Shown here piece by piece: positions 1 through 8,661 of a DNA stretch of 45,386 nucleotides. Source of the DNA: a virus; IMG/VR virus record IMGVR_UViG_3300042294_005859, positions 1 through 45,386 of that record; one strand, given 5' to 3'. Below the pieces are notes generated by a model. The model was not told the origin of the DNA and did not search any database. It worked only from the letters and a program-made list of their open reading frames with translations. The position numbers and the translations under genes are program-made. Every line of letters starts with the position of its first letter. The first letter of the stretch is position 1.

Positions 1-204
1 GTGAGCCACGAAGCGAGACACAGAGACATCGCGGCGCTGTTGGCCAGAGGTGTGATACGAGTCAAAAAGCAACCATTGGTCGCCAAGGCGATTGAGTCGC
101 ACATGACCGAAAGCCAGTTGGATCAGGCGCCGCAATCGAACGGCGATGCCGACATTTCAGCGGCTACCTCGGATGATTCAGTGCAACACGGAGGTGAACA
201 ATGA
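1..204 (+). CDS. Hypothetical protein, probably cut by the window edge
   Basis: The frame is open from base 1 (a GTG there may or may not be the true start), so the gene probably begins outside the window. The visible 67 residues have a basic stretch (ARGVIRVKKQ, about 15-24) and a polar, acidic C-terminus. Its stop overlaps the start of the DUF2924 gene in an ATGA junction, which implies translational coupling with the recombinase locus. The product belongs to no family I can name. Similar short ORFs are often found just before DUF2924 genes, which is the only hint of role. Confidence 0.55.
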   Translation: MSHEARHRDIAALLARGVIRVKKQPLVAKAIESHMTESQLDQAPQSNGDADISAATSDDSVQHGGEQ

Positions 205-689
205 GCCCAAAGGTAACCCTTGAGATCGCCGAGTTGCAGGACAAAACGGTCAACCAGTTGGTCCAACGCTACGAGCAGGTCTTCGAAGAAGAATGCCGCA
301 GTCGCAACAAGCAATACCTGGTTCGGCGGATCGCTTGGCGTCTGCAAGCGAACGATGAAGGTGGACTTTCTAGAGCGGCGCTGAAGAAGGCAGAGGAACT
401 GGCCGTTGACGCTGAGACTCGCGTGACCGCGCCTCGCAAGCACAGCAACGATGGCGTAAAGCTGGTCGTTCCAGAGCCAACCGCATTTGTGGATTGGGAC
501 CCGCGATTGCCACCGCCAGGCAACATCGTGGAACGGCAATACAAAGGCAAGATGATCCGCGTGATCGTCCTGCAAGAAGGATTTGAGTACGAAGGCTTGC
601 GCTACAAATCGCTGACCGCGATCGCGAAAGAGGTCAGCGGCTCCCACTGCAACGGATTTCTATTTTTTCGACTCGGGAGGAAATCATGA
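201..689 (+). CDS. DUF2924 domain protein
   Basis: A 162-residue protein whose second half has the DUF2924 signature: a LPPPGN turn, then ERQYKGKMIRVIVL, a GFEYEGLRYKSLTAIAKEV strand-helix and a terminal FFRLG. The central part is lysine- and alanine-rich. The family has no established biochemical function, but it is typically encoded directly upstream of large serine recombinases in prophages and mobile elements, as here, where it overlaps the recombinase start by four bases. A recombination accessory or DNA-binding role is inference. Assignment to the family is fairly secure. Confidence 0.85.
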   Translation: MSPKVTLEIAELQDKTVNQLVQRYEQVFEEECRSRNKQYLVRRIAWRLQANDEGGLSRAALKKAEELAVDAETRVTAPRKHSNDGVKLVVPEPTAFVDWDPRLPPPGNIVERQYKGKMIRVIVLQEGFEYEGLRYKSLTAIAKEVSGSHCNGFLFFRLGRKS

Positions 690-2242
690 GTAACAAACCA
701 ACCCAACGCCCCAGAACGATTCGCTGTGCGATCTACACTCGCAAGTCGACCGAAGAGGGACTCGATCAACAATACAACTCACTTGATGCACAGCGCGACG
801 CCGGAGAATCTTACATTCGCAGCCAAGTAAACGAAGGCTGGGAAATCGTTCACGATCGATACGACGATGGTGGATTCTCCGGTGGCAACATCGAACGACC
901 AGCGCTCAAACGGCTGATGGAAGACATCCAAGCCGGCAAGATCGACTGTGTGATCGTCTACAAGGTCGATCGCCTCAGCCGTTCGTTGCTCGACTTCGCT
1001 CGCGTGATGGAAACGTTCGACAAATACAGCGTCTCCTTTGTCTCGGTGACTCAGCATTTCAACACGACCCATTCGATGGGCCGGCTGACGCTGAATATCC
1101 TGCTTTCATTCGCACAGTTCGAACGCGAGATCATTGGCGAACGTATCCGCGACAAGTTGGCCGCCCAATGCCGGCGCGGCCAATGGACTGGTGGCTACCC
1201 GGTTCTTGGCTATGACGTCGATCGCACAGAACGAACGCCGAAGCTGGTGATCAATTCAGAAGAAGCCACCAAGGTGCGCCGCATTTTCTCGCTTTACCTG
1301 GAGCTAAAGAATCTCCTGCCCGTTGTCCAAGAACTCGATGAGCGTGGCTGGACCAACAAGCTATGGCATTCGAAGAAAGGGCTACCCAAGGGTGGCCGAG
1401 CCTTTGACAAAGGCAGCGTTCACGCTTTACTGACCAATCCAATCTATTGTGGAAAGATCAAACACAAGACGGATCTCTATCAAGGCCAGCACCAAGCAAT
1501 TGTTGATTCCGAGATCTTTGACCGTGTACAAGCCCAACTTCGGGAGAACGGTTTCAACCGTGGCAATCGAATGCCGAGCAAGCACGGTGGATTGTTGAAG
1601 GGACTTCTTCGCTGCCCACACTGCAATGTGGCGATGGTCCACAACATGACCAAGCGAAACTCGATCGTCTATCGCTACTACACCTGCGTTCGAGCGATCA
1701 AACGCGGACGACAAGCTTGTAAGCACCCGTCTTTACCAGCAGGCGAAATCGAATCCGCCGTGGTTGATCAAGTGAGAGACATCTCCCGAGACATCAAACT
1801 CCGAGATGAGATCATTCGCCAAGCGATGGCTGCCACTCAACAAGGTCGAACGGAGCTTGAATCGCATCACGTTCAACTAACGCGGCAACTAACCCGCGAC
1901 CATGGCGAGATGCGTGAACTAGCCCTCGATCAAAAGCCCAACAACTCGATTACTCATCGCATCGTCGACATACAGGAGCGAATCGAAAAGGCAGAACTCG
2001 AACTGGCAAAGGTAAACCGCCAACTGTCGGATCTAGACAAGCAACAGCTAACGACCGAAGAGATCCAAGAGGCATTCATTGACTTTGATCGTGTGTGGGA
2101 CGCACTGACAACACGCGAACAATCGCAATTGTTGGCGCTGCTGGTATCGAAGGTCGAGTTCGATCAAAGCGACTGCACCATTGCAATTTCATTCCACGCA
2201 AGCGGCATCGAGTCGCTTGAACAACAAGCCGAGGAGGTTTAA
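686..2242 (+). CDS. Large serine recombinase (phage integrase)
   Basis: A 518-residue site-specific recombinase. The N-terminal resolvase domain (about 13-160) has the catalytic serine at residue 21 in YTRKSTEEG, followed by SLDAQRDAG, the YDDGGFSGG segment and the arginine motif VDRLSRS near residue 96. The recombinase domain follows (about 165-290, with GYPVLGYD), then a zinc-ribbon with cysteines 310, 313, 334 and 345 and a C-terminal coiled coil (about 375-470). This is the architecture of phage and transposon large serine integrases that cut and join attachment sites without a host topoisomerase. It is flanked by overlapping genes on both sides. The attachment sites cannot be located from one sequence. 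Confidence 0.95.
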   Translation: MSNKPTQRPRTIRCAIYTRKSTEEGLDQQYNSLDAQRDAGESYIRSQVNEGWEIVHDRYDDGGFSGGNIERPALKRLMEDIQAGKIDCVIVYKVDRLSRSLLDFARVMETFDKYSVSFVSVTQHFNTTHSMGRLTLNILLSFAQFEREIIGERIRDKLAAQCRRGQWTGGYPVLGYDVDRTERTPKLVINSEEATKVRRIFSLYLELKNLLPVVQELDERGWTNKLWHSKKGLPKGGRAFDKGSVHALLTNPIYCGKIKHKTDLYQGQHQAIVDSEIFDRVQAQLRENGFNRGNRMPSKHGGLLKGLLRCPHCNVAMVHNMTKRNSIVYRYYTCVRAIKRGRQACKHPSLPAGEIESAVVDQVRDISRDIKLRDEIIRQAMAATQQGRTELESHHVQLTRQLTRDHGEMRELALDQKPNNSITHRIVDIQERIEKAELELAKVNRQLSDLDKQQLTTEEIQEAFIDFDRVWDALTTREQSQLLALLVSKVEFDQSDCTIAISFHASGIESLEQQAEEV

Positions 2243-2688
2243 TGGTTACCATCAAACGAAAACTAAACGTCAGCATCGCGTCGCGAGGTCGGATCGCGAT
2301 TCGTCCCATCGATCCCAACGCGGAACCGCCGCGACCAAAGCCATCGAGCAAGTTACCTCGCATCTCAAGGCTGATGGCCCTTGCGATTCATTTCAACGAA
2401 ATGATCCGAACCGGCGAGGCATTGGACATGATCGAACTCGCCCGTCGAGGGCACGTGACCCAACCACGGATGAGCCAAATCATGGCGCTCAACCAACTCG
2501 CGCCCGACATACAGGAAGCTCTGCTCAATCTGCCAGCCACGAAGGGCAAGCCCGAGATCCACGAGAAGCGGCTGCGACCGATCGCTGCCATGCTCCGCTG
2601 GGAAGATCAGCGGGCGGCGTGGAGGCGGATTTCTGACGAAACCGGGCTCTGTTTGGATGGCTTGGCGGAGTCTGACGAAGAGGATTGA
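2242..2688 (+). CDS. Small HTH (ParB/KorB-like) protein of the recombinase locus
   Basis: A 148-residue basic protein whose start overlaps the recombinase stop (TAATG). The central region, MIELARRGHVTQPRMSQIMALNQLAPDIQEALLNLP (about 55-90), has the helix-turn-helix pattern of the KorB/ParB DNA-binding domain, in which a sequence such as RxSQIMxLxxLxPxIQExLL forms the recognition part. Proteins of this kind commonly follow DUF2924-associated serine recombinases and may regulate the locus or act as directionality factors; that role is inference. It ends before a 191-bp AT-rich gap. Confidence 0.7.
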   Translation: MVTIKRKLNVSIASRGRIAIRPIDPNAEPPRPKPSSKLPRISRLMALAIHFNEMIRTGEALDMIELARRGHVTQPRMSQIMALNQLAPDIQEALLNLPATKGKPEIHEKRLRPIAAMLRWEDQRAAWRRISDETGLCLDGLAESDEED

Positions 2689-2750
2689 AAAACTTTTTAT
2701 GCTGAATTTTACGGGTGAAATATCGCATTTCTGAAAAACTTGGAATGCTC

Positions 2751-2767
2751 GTGACCTAACGTGTCAC
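2751..2767. promoter_or_regulatory. Palindrome in the gap before the unknown two-gene unit
   Basis: GTGAC and GTCAC face each other across seven bases in an AT-rich intergenic stretch (2689-2879), suggesting an operator. The same gap holds two similar words, TGCATTTCAA near 2774 and TGCGTTTCAA near 2849. Function is inferred from position only. Confidence 0.3.
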
Positions 2768-2879
2768 AGGGGTGCATTTCAATACTCCCACTACATTATT
2801 TAAAGCTAGCAATTCGGAGACGCTGGTCTTAAACGAGTCTCAAGGATGCGTTTCAACATGAGTGGAAGAGTGATCGCCT

Positions 2880-4082
2880 ATGCCTACTTACAACCCAAAG
2901 CAACTCGGTGAACCAGAGGTCATCCGAGAAATCAATCCGACTGTTCTCTACGCATTCTTGCAGCCGTTCGAAGGCTATCTTCGATCGCGTGGACTTGTAA
3001 TCAGCGAGCCAAGTCGCATCGACAACTCCGCCATCGAACAGTTGGTGGAGATCTTAACAAATCCTTCGATGAAGACGCCACAGGCACTGCTGAACGCAGT
3101 CTTCTACGTCGAGGAAATGTTAACGCCCTTTGCCGCTGACTCGCTGCTAAGCGCCGCACAACAAGCTGGAATGCCGTTCGATGAAAATGGAAAGCACTCG
3201 CTGGCTGACGTCGTCATGCAAGCCTGGCTGTTCGATTCAAAGATGGTCGAAACCCAGCACGCTTGGCACACTTGGAAGACCCCGCGGCGCATGGAGTGTT
3301 ATCAAGCTGTGCAACCGCTCGGCATTGCACCGATCGCGATCACAGACGAGCGATTGAACCAAGCGATCCAGGACGCTGGTGACTGGTTTGCGAAGAACAA
3401 TCGTGGTCGCAAGTTATTCATGACACCTCGGTTCTCGGGCAAGCAAATCCAGATGAGCATTCGTCGTGGCGATCCGTTCAGTCGAAAGCCAACGATTGAT
3501 GATGATGGAATGGACACGATCACGTTTCGCGAAGCTCGCAAGGACTCCATGATCTTCGACATGAACGAAGAAGTATTGATGCTCAATTCGAGCTTGAAGA
3601 AGACTTACCCAGTCTACTGTCGGATCTTTGGAAAGCTGCTTTACGACAATCCGAATCACTTTGGGATCTTCACGCGATACACGCTTGCACCGTTGTCAGA
3701 GCTTGGCGAAGACGCGTTGTCACCAGGCGAAATTGATGCGATCGAAGAGATTGTATTGCTGAATTATCGAGTCCGTCTGGGTGGACCATTTAATCGCTAT
3801 ATCATTCATGGGGCCGACGATTTCTTCGCAGACCTGAAGTGGCGTGGCGGGACGTTTCAAGCAGAAGGACCATTGGATCGTGCGACCTTTCGAATTAAGT
3901 ATCGGCACGTCAAAGCACGTCGGACGCTGACGTTGTATGCAGGCAGTTCGTCGTCCTACACACGCGATGAAAACGCCCACCACGCAGAGCAATGGCTCCT
4001 ACTTCGGAATTTTGTCATGAAGACTGGTGCAAGGGCGGCAAAAGGAGTGACCAAGGATGACCAAGCTGTGGCGAGCTATTGA
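2880..4082 (+). CDS. Unknown protein, first gene of a two-gene unit
   Basis: I do not recognise this 400-residue protein. It is soluble, with no signal peptide or membrane segment. The N-terminal 140 residues are helical (IREINPTVLYAFLQPFEGYL), and the middle contains a basic segment (KNNRGRKLFMTPRFSGKQIQMSIRR) and an acidic one near DDDGMDTITF. No nuclease or nucleotide-binding motif is visible. It overlaps the next gene by 26 bases, so the two are co-translated. The pair sits between the integration locus and the early operon, bounded by terminators downstream, which is where cargo genes often lie. A role in defence, regulation or host takeover is possible but unsupported. Confidence 0.75.
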   Translation: MPTYNPKQLGEPEVIREINPTVLYAFLQPFEGYLRSRGLVISEPSRIDNSAIEQLVEILTNPSMKTPQALLNAVFYVEEMLTPFAADSLLSAAQQAGMPFDENGKHSLADVVMQAWLFDSKMVETQHAWHTWKTPRRMECYQAVQPLGIAPIAITDERLNQAIQDAGDWFAKNNRGRKLFMTPRFSGKQIQMSIRRGDPFSRKPTIDDDGMDTITFREARKDSMIFDMNEEVLMLNSSLKKTYPVYCRIFGKLLYDNPNHFGIFTRYTLAPLSELGEDALSPGEIDAIEEIVLLNYRVRLGGPFNRYIIHGADDFFADLKWRGGTFQAEGPLDRATFRIKYRHVKARRTLTLYAGSSSSYTRDENAHHAEQWLLLRNFVMKTGARAAKGVTKDDQAVASY

Positions 4083-5253
4083 GGAATCGCCATTGCTCAT
4101 GGATGTCAAGGATGTTTGGCGTGAGCGGCTCGGGACGGAGTTCGAGCCGCTAAGCCGCTTTCTCGAGGTGACGAACATCGTTGCATCGAGATTGCCAGGT
4201 CGTACGCCGTGGTCGACTTTCAAGGTCATTGAAAGTAATGACCACTTCGTGGCGTTCTGTGAAAGCACTGGCGATTCCAGAGTCGTACCACGCGCCGATG
4301 TGATTTGCCATAAGCTAAACAGCAGGCAACTCGCAGCGGAGTTGAACGCTGCGCTCAGCCTGGGCCGAAAGCCGGAATGGCTGGACAACAGCCGACGCGT
4401 ATGGTTCCTGGGAAATTTGCCGCTGGAGCTTCAATCACGGCCGGTCTACCTGTCGCTGTACACTGCGAGCGACTTGATCACCGAAGCACTACACACCGCA
4501 GCTGCCCACGCGAGATCGACGTTTCTATTGCTGGATCTCAACAGCCGACGTCGTGACCAGAGGTTTGACGTGAGTGCCAAGATCGTCGATTGCAAACCAA
4601 TCGAGCTCGATCAACTTATCAGCGTGACCTCTGATGGTCGCTTGCTGGCCAAGTCGAAGTCACGAGAGCTCATCGCATCGTTACTAGGTGTGACACTTGA
4701 GAGCCGGCTGTCGGGCTACGTCTTCCAGCGCAAAGGTAAACATCGGATGCTCGCGTTCAACAGCGAGATTGAGATCACATCGGAAACGAATGGGAACTGG
4801 TACATCGAGCAACTGCTCGCCAAGCCAAACGTTGCCTTTCGCTGTACGCAACTCGAATCATTGCTGGCCGGCTTAGCCGAGGAGACTTCTACTGGTTCAA
4901 TCGGCGAAGTGGTCGACATGGAGACTCTCAAGGGCTACCGCGATCGCCTGCAGGAGATCGACGAAGAGCTTGAGGAAGCGGCCAGTTTCAACGATCCAGC
5001 GCGTCAGGAGAAGCTTGGCGATGAACGCCAGGACATTCTGGATCAGATGAAATCGGCCCAAGGCATCGGTGGACGCCTTCGCCAGAAGTTCGATGCCGAG
5101 CGTTCGCGGAAGACGGTTTGCAAGGCGATCTCGCGATCGATCGAAGCGATTGAGAAAGTGCACCCCGAGCTGGGACTGCATCTACACAAGTCCATCAATC
5201 TCGGGCTCGAGGTCAGTTATAGACCGAATGTCGTCATCGACTGGTTGTTCTGA
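4057..5253 (+). CDS. Unknown protein, second gene of a two-gene unit
   Basis: A 398-residue protein of unknown function. Most of it is alpha/beta without a recognisable motif. Residues about 285-340 form a charged coiled coil (GYRDRLQEIDEELEEAA onward). The end, about 345-398, resembles the C-terminal tail I associate with some AAA-type regulators: a KFDAERSRKTVCKAISRSI helix, a helix with HPELGLHLHKSI, then LGLEVSYRP. Only this tail is present here; there is no ATPase core. It overlaps the upstream gene by 26 bases and is followed by two terminator hairpins, so the two genes form a closed unit. A signalling, defence or DNA-binding role is speculation. Confidence 0.75.
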   Translation: MTKLWRAIEESPLLMDVKDVWRERLGTEFEPLSRFLEVTNIVASRLPGRTPWSTFKVIESNDHFVAFCESTGDSRVVPRADVICHKLNSRQLAAELNAALSLGRKPEWLDNSRRVWFLGNLPLELQSRPVYLSLYTASDLITEALHTAAAHARSTFLLLDLNSRRRDQRFDVSAKIVDCKPIELDQLISVTSDGRLLAKSKSRELIASLLGVTLESRLSGYVFQRKGKHRMLAFNSEIEITSETNGNWYIEQLLAKPNVAFRCTQLESLLAGLAEETSTGSIGEVVDMETLKGYRDRLQEIDEELEEAASFNDPARQEKLGDERQDILDQMKSAQGIGGRLRQKFDAERSRKTVCKAISRSIEAIEKVHPELGLHLHKSINLGLEVSYRPNVVIDWLF

Positions 5254-5276
5254 GGACCGGTCGCTCTCTGCTCTGC

Positions 5277-5300
5277 AGCCGCCATCACTGGGCGGCTTTC
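5277..5300 (+). terminator. Hairpin terminator after the two-gene unit
   Basis: AGCCGCC and GGCGGCT pair across a seven-base loop, 24 bases after the stop of the upstream gene, followed by a short T-rich tail. Confidence 0.6.
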
Positions 5301-5349
5301 TGCTGCGCCGGCGCTGGCTCCTCGCCTTGCCACAAATCCCTGTTGGTCC

Positions 5350-5375
5350 AAAACCAGGGAAACCACTGGTTTTTC
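5350..5375 (+). terminator. Second hairpin with T run, possibly bidirectional
   Basis: AAAACCAG and CTGGTTTT form a perfect 8-bp stem with an 8-base loop, running into further T. The A-run before and T-run after make it usable in both directions. The rest of 5254-5564 has no convincing gene. It holds a GCGACA/TGTCGC inverted repeat at 5391-5407 and a TTGACT hexamer at 5376 that could be a -35 box. Confidence 0.6.
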
Positions 5376-5564
5376 TTGACTTCTGAAATTGCGACACGTT
5401 CTGTCGCGATGCGTCACGACTTGTAGCGGCTGGTCTTCGGTTGAGAGGACGTGAATCGCCCGACTGACCGTTACCTGCGTTTTCCGCGAGTTGGTCTCCG
5501 GCGCATTTTTGGTAGCGGTTCCAGCGGCTGTGAGCATGCCATTCCTCCAGCCGGAGGAAGAAAA

Positions 5565-6254
5565 TTGACCGCATCTGATTACCAAAGCCAGATGGTTCCC
5601 TTCGCGATGGAGCTGGCAAGTCGCATTTCGCTGCGGCTCGAACATCACAACTCGCTGACGTCATTTGAGACCGAGGACATCGAACAAGAACTGATCACCT
5701 ACGTTCTTGAACGAGCCTCGCAATTCGACCCGACCAAGGGAAGTGTCGAAGCGTTTGTCACGCGAATCATGCGAACGGCTGCCGCAGGTCTTATTCGCGG
5801 ATCGAATCGACAGCGAAGCAATCCGCCAGCCGGCTCTGGAATCGAATCACTTTCGAAGATGGTTGAAAGCCCCGATCGCAAATCCGAGGAGCTCAATCGC
5901 GGGCTCACATCCTCGGATGGCAATCGACGCCGGCAGACTGAGCATCGAGATCCGCTTCGTGACGTCGAACTGGCTGATGCCGTTGATCATCAGATCCAAA
6001 CTTTGCCCCGCCGCTACCGCCGCGTCGCTCGCCTTCTGCGAACTCACAACCAAATTGAAATCGCAAACAAACTTGGTTGGTCAAAACGAAAAGTATCGCA
6101 GGTTTTAGCAGGGATTCGTGAGCATTTTGCGAGTGTCGATTGGAGCGATTCAGGATTTTCTTGGGACGTCGTCGCTCCAGATTGCATAGCTAGTTCTGGA
6201 GAGGACAACGTTTTTCAAGTCACCCAAGAATCCAACATGGAGAAATCAGCATGA
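5565..6254 (+). CDS. Phage-encoded sigma-70-like (ECF-type) factor
   Basis: The reading frame opens further upstream, but a strong Shine-Dalgarno GGAGGA seven bases before the TTG at 5565 decides the start, giving 229 residues. Region 2 lies at about 20-75: FETEDIEQELITYVLE, then FDPTKGSVEAFVTRIMRTAA. A linker of about 65 polar residues follows, then a region 4 helix-turn-helix, LPRRYRRVARLLRTHNQIEIANKLGWSKRKVSQVLAGIREHF (about 150-192). The layout matches small sigma factors that direct RNA polymerase to phage promoters. The last 30 residues look non-conserved and overlie a putative promoter element. It overlaps the next gene by four bases. Function as a true sigma factor rather than a DNA-binding regulator is likely but not certain. 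Confidence 0.8.
   Translation: MTASDYQSQMVPFAMELASRISLRLEHHNSLTSFETEDIEQELITYVLERASQFDPTKGSVEAFVTRIMRTAAAGLIRGSNRQRSNPPAGSGIESLSKMVESPDRKSEELNRGLTSSDGNRRRQTEHRDPLRDVELADAVDHQIQTLPRRYRRVARLLRTHNQIEIANKLGWSKRKVSQVLAGIREHFASVDWSDSGFSWDVVAPDCIASSGEDNVFQVTQESNMEKSA
6165..6215 (+). promoter_or_regulatory. Shared 40-bp element, copy 1
   Basis: GACGTCGT, eight unconserved bases, then ATTGCATAG, YTAGT, W and CTGGA. The same arrangement with identical spacing recurs at 25132. Here it overlies the 3' end of the sigma gene, just before the start of the early operon at 6251. It may be the promoter recognised by the phage sigma-like factor; that is inference. Confidence 0.5.
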
Positions 6255-6490
6255 GCGCACCCACCATGGATATCGAACAGCGAGTCACTGTCTCGCTCGC
6301 ATTGCAGCGATACCTGCGAGCGGTCGAACGCTTCGAAGCCGCTTCCAACGAGTTCAACGAATCCTGCCAAACGATTCGCCAGACGCTGCCTCGTGAGAGC
6401 CGCTTCGTCGCCAACATCTCGCACCAGCATTATCTGGTGACCAGCGACAACGAAGGCAACTTCGAGGTCGAACAAGTCGACACGGTCTGA
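6251..6490 (+). CDS. Small hypothetical protein
   Basis: A 79-residue protein. The first two thirds are helical and amphipathic (VTVSLALQRYLRAVERFEAASNEF), and the end is a short beta segment with the sequence HQHYLVTSDNEGNFEVEQVDTV. GGAG lies nine bases before the ATG, which overlaps the sigma stop. I recognise no family. It starts the run of early genes and lies just after the putative promoter element. Confidence 0.7.
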   Translation: MSAPTMDIEQRVTVSLALQRYLRAVERFEAASNEFNESCQTIRQTLPRESRFVANISHQHYLVTSDNEGNFEVEQVDTV

Positions 6491-6543
6491 TTCGCAACCT
6501 GTCTTCGCCCACTTTGACCTACTCGCTGAAAGATCCGCTGACC

Positions 6544-6768
6544 ATGTCAACGCGACTGCTACCCAATGAACCCGGTGATCGGAAGTGCCTGAAGTGCAAC
6601 GAAATGTTTCGTTCGAAGAGTGCAGCCAACCGCATTTGCAAGAAGTGCTCGCAGGTCAATGCGTCACTGAAAGTAAGTGAGGCACAGCTCGCTCGTGAAC
6701 GAGGCGCAAAACGCCTCAACGGCAATCTGATCGAAGAACAAGACACCTACGAGATGAACTTCTCGTAA
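6544..6768 (+). CDS. Small zinc-ribbon protein
   Basis: From the ATG at 6544 the product has 74 residues; a TTG at 6514 is possible but lacks support. Two CxxC knuckles are visible, RKCLKCNEMF and RICKKCSQ, about 19 residues apart, the typical small treble-clef or zinc-ribbon seen in planctomycete and phage proteins. The C-terminal half is charged and helical. It may bind DNA or RNA polymerase; the specific role is unknown. Confidence 0.65.
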   Translation: MSTRLLPNEPGDRKCLKCNEMFRSKSAANRICKKCSQVNASLKVSEAQLARERGAKRLNGNLIEEQDTYEMNFS

Positions 6769-6814
6769 GTCGCAAGTCCGAAGAAAACGCACCCAATTTA
6801 AGTTCGAAAGTCTT

Positions 6815-7861
6815 ATGTCTCAAGCAACTCTAACCCCTGAAACGAGCGACAAGAACGTGCTGACCTACTCGGCACTCAACACGTTCCGTAACTGTCCTCG
6901 CAAATACAAGCATCGTTACGTCGATAACCTGCGTCCCCGAATGAAGGCTGAATCGCTTTCGTTCGGAAGCGTAATCCACAGTGCCATCGAAATTTGGTAT
7001 CGCTCGGTGGACGATGCCAATCGTCTGTGGATTGTGCTGGATTTCATCGATCGAAGTTTCCCCGAGCGAGCGACCGACGAGAACCAGCAAGCGAACTGGC
7101 ACCTGGCTCGTGCCATCATGACTGGTTACGCCTCGCGCTATGCCACCGAGGACTTCACGGTCATCGAGATCGAGAAGTCATTCACTGGAAACATTCGCAA
7201 TCCAGACACGGGCCGCTGCAGCCAAACGTTTGTGATGGCCGGCAAAGCCGATGCAATCGTGCAGCGTGCCGATGGCATGTACCTGCTCGAGCACAAAACC
7301 GCTGCATCGATCGACGCCAACTATCTCGACAAGCTGTGGACCGATACGCAGATCGCATTGTACTGCTACTACCTGCGTGAACTTGGCTATCCGATCGTTG
7401 GCGTGATTTACAACGTGCTGCTCAAGAGCCGGCTCAAGCAAAGCAAAGGCGAAACGCAGGAAGAGTACGAAGCCCGCCACGCGGAACTGGCCGCCAAGAA
7501 CAAGAGCGGCAAGTCAACGGCGAAACGTCAGCTTCCTGAAACCAACGAAGAGTTCCAGGGCCGCCTGGCAGCCTGGTACGCAAAGCCCGAGGCGTTCCAT
7601 CGCGAGTTCATTTATCTCTCCGAAGATCGTCTCGCCATGCTGCAAGACGAAGTCTGGGAAATCACCCAGCAATACCTCGACGCGCGACGTCGCGGCAAAT
7701 GGCTGCTCAACACCTCGAGCTGCTTCTCATATCAGCGACCGTGTGAGTATCTGCCTTACTGCCAATCCGGCTTCAATCCAAACGTGGTGGACAACCTCTA
7801 TGAGATCACTCCACCGCATGAGGAACTCAATTCAATCGATTCTGACGCACCCGTTTTTTGA
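6815..7861 (+). CDS. Cas4/RecB-like PD-(D/E)XK exonuclease
   Basis: A 348-residue nuclease. The N-terminal LTYSALNTFRNCPRKYKHRY contains the first cluster cysteine (C27) and the arginine-tyrosine of the QXXXY-like start. FGSVIHSAIE is the conserved histidine motif. The catalytic core is GKADAI (D146) followed by YLLEHKTAA (E159 and K161). Three further cysteines lie near the C-terminus in CFSYQRPCEYLPYC, which with C27 fit a [4Fe-4S] cluster as in Cas4 and AddB. It would resect DNA ends. With the neighbouring Sak4-like ATPase and DUF669 protein it forms a recombination module. It is not part of a CRISPR locus here. Confidence 0.88.
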   Translation: MSQATLTPETSDKNVLTYSALNTFRNCPRKYKHRYVDNLRPRMKAESLSFGSVIHSAIEIWYRSVDDANRLWIVLDFIDRSFPERATDENQQANWHLARAIMTGYASRYATEDFTVIEIEKSFTGNIRNPDTGRCSQTFVMAGKADAIVQRADGMYLLEHKTAASIDANYLDKLWTDTQIALYCYYLRELGYPIVGVIYNVLLKSRLKQSKGETQEEYEARHAELAAKNKSGKSTAKRQLPETNEEFQGRLAAWYAKPEAFHREFIYLSEDRLAMLQDEVWEITQQYLDARRRGKWLLNTSSCFSYQRPCEYLPYCQSGFNPNVVDNLYEITPPHEELNSIDSDAPVF

Positions 7862-7876
7862 AAGGACTAGCACCCG

Positions 7877-8659
7877 ATGACTATTGTTTTACCAACTGAA
7901 CCCTCCAAGCCGGTGACCGAGCTCGGCAAGCAGACCATTCTGCTGTACGGCAGCCCCAAACTTGGGAAGAGCTCCTTCGCAAGTAAAGCACCAGGTTCGC
8001 TCTTCTTCGAGTGTGAGCCTGGGCTGAATCACTTGGAGGTTTTTAAAGTACCGACCTATTCGTGGGAGGCATTCCTCGAAGCTTGCAAGCTTGTGGCCAA
8101 GGGCGATCACAACTTCAAAACGATCGTGATCGACACTGTCGACAACGCGTTCAAGATGTGCTCGGACTATGTCTGTGCCAAGCATGGCATCGAGTACGAA
8201 GGCGACATGGGCCACGGCAAGGGCTGGGCTTTGGTTAAGAACGAGTGGCATCGCGTGCTGACTCGATTGGCCAGTTTGCCATACGGCTTGATCCTCATTT
8301 CGCATGCGGTCGACAAGACTATCGAAACGCGAACCGGCGAGTACACCAAGACGCAGCCGAGCCTTCCCGATCGTGCTCGCAACGTGGTCCTTGGGCTCGT
8401 GGACATCATTCTGTTTGGCGATTCGATCGCCAAGAAGGATGCCGCTGGCAACGTCACCGTTGAACGGGTCGTGCGCACCAAACCGCATCCAACTTACGAG
8501 GCGGGCGATCGCACCGGTCGCCTGCCTGAATTGCTCCCTCTCGATTACGAGCAGTTCGTCAAAGCTTTCAGTTCTCCCGCTCGCAGCTCGGAAACCGGCA
8601 CCAGCAGCGCAGCGAAGAGTCCCACGCCGGCAAGCACCCCATCAGGAAAGGCTAAATAA
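7877..8659 (+). CDS. Sak4-like AAA ATPase (phage nucleotide-binding protein)
   Basis: A 260-residue RecA-fold ATPase. Walker A is GSPKLGKSS (residues 25-33) and Walker B is KTIVIDTVDN with the aspartate at 86. LILISHAV carries the sensor position, and the final 30 residues are a low-complexity Ser/Thr/Pro/Lys tail. Proteins of this type act as phage single-strand annealing or recombination ATPases, in partnership with a single-strand DNA-binding protein. It is followed after two bases by the DUF669 gene and preceded by the Cas4-like nuclease, the usual company of such ATPases. Confidence 0.85.
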   Translation: MTIVLPTEPSKPVTELGKQTILLYGSPKLGKSSFASKAPGSLFFECEPGLNHLEVFKVPTYSWEAFLEACKLVAKGDHNFKTIVIDTVDNAFKMCSDYVCAKHGIEYEGDMGHGKGWALVKNEWHRVLTRLASLPYGLILISHAVDKTIETRTGEYTKTQPSLPDRARNVVLGLVDIILFGDSIAKKDAAGNVTVERVVRTKPHPTYEAGDRTGRLPELLPLDYEQFVKAFSSPARSSETGTSSAAKSPTPASTPSGKAK

Positions 8660-8661
8660 TC

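Noticed and set aside
686-5253. A defence island read into the recombinase neighbourhood.
   Set aside because: No nuclease, NTPase, TIR, HEPN or other known effector motif is visible in the two unknown proteins, so only a low-confidence suggestion is made.
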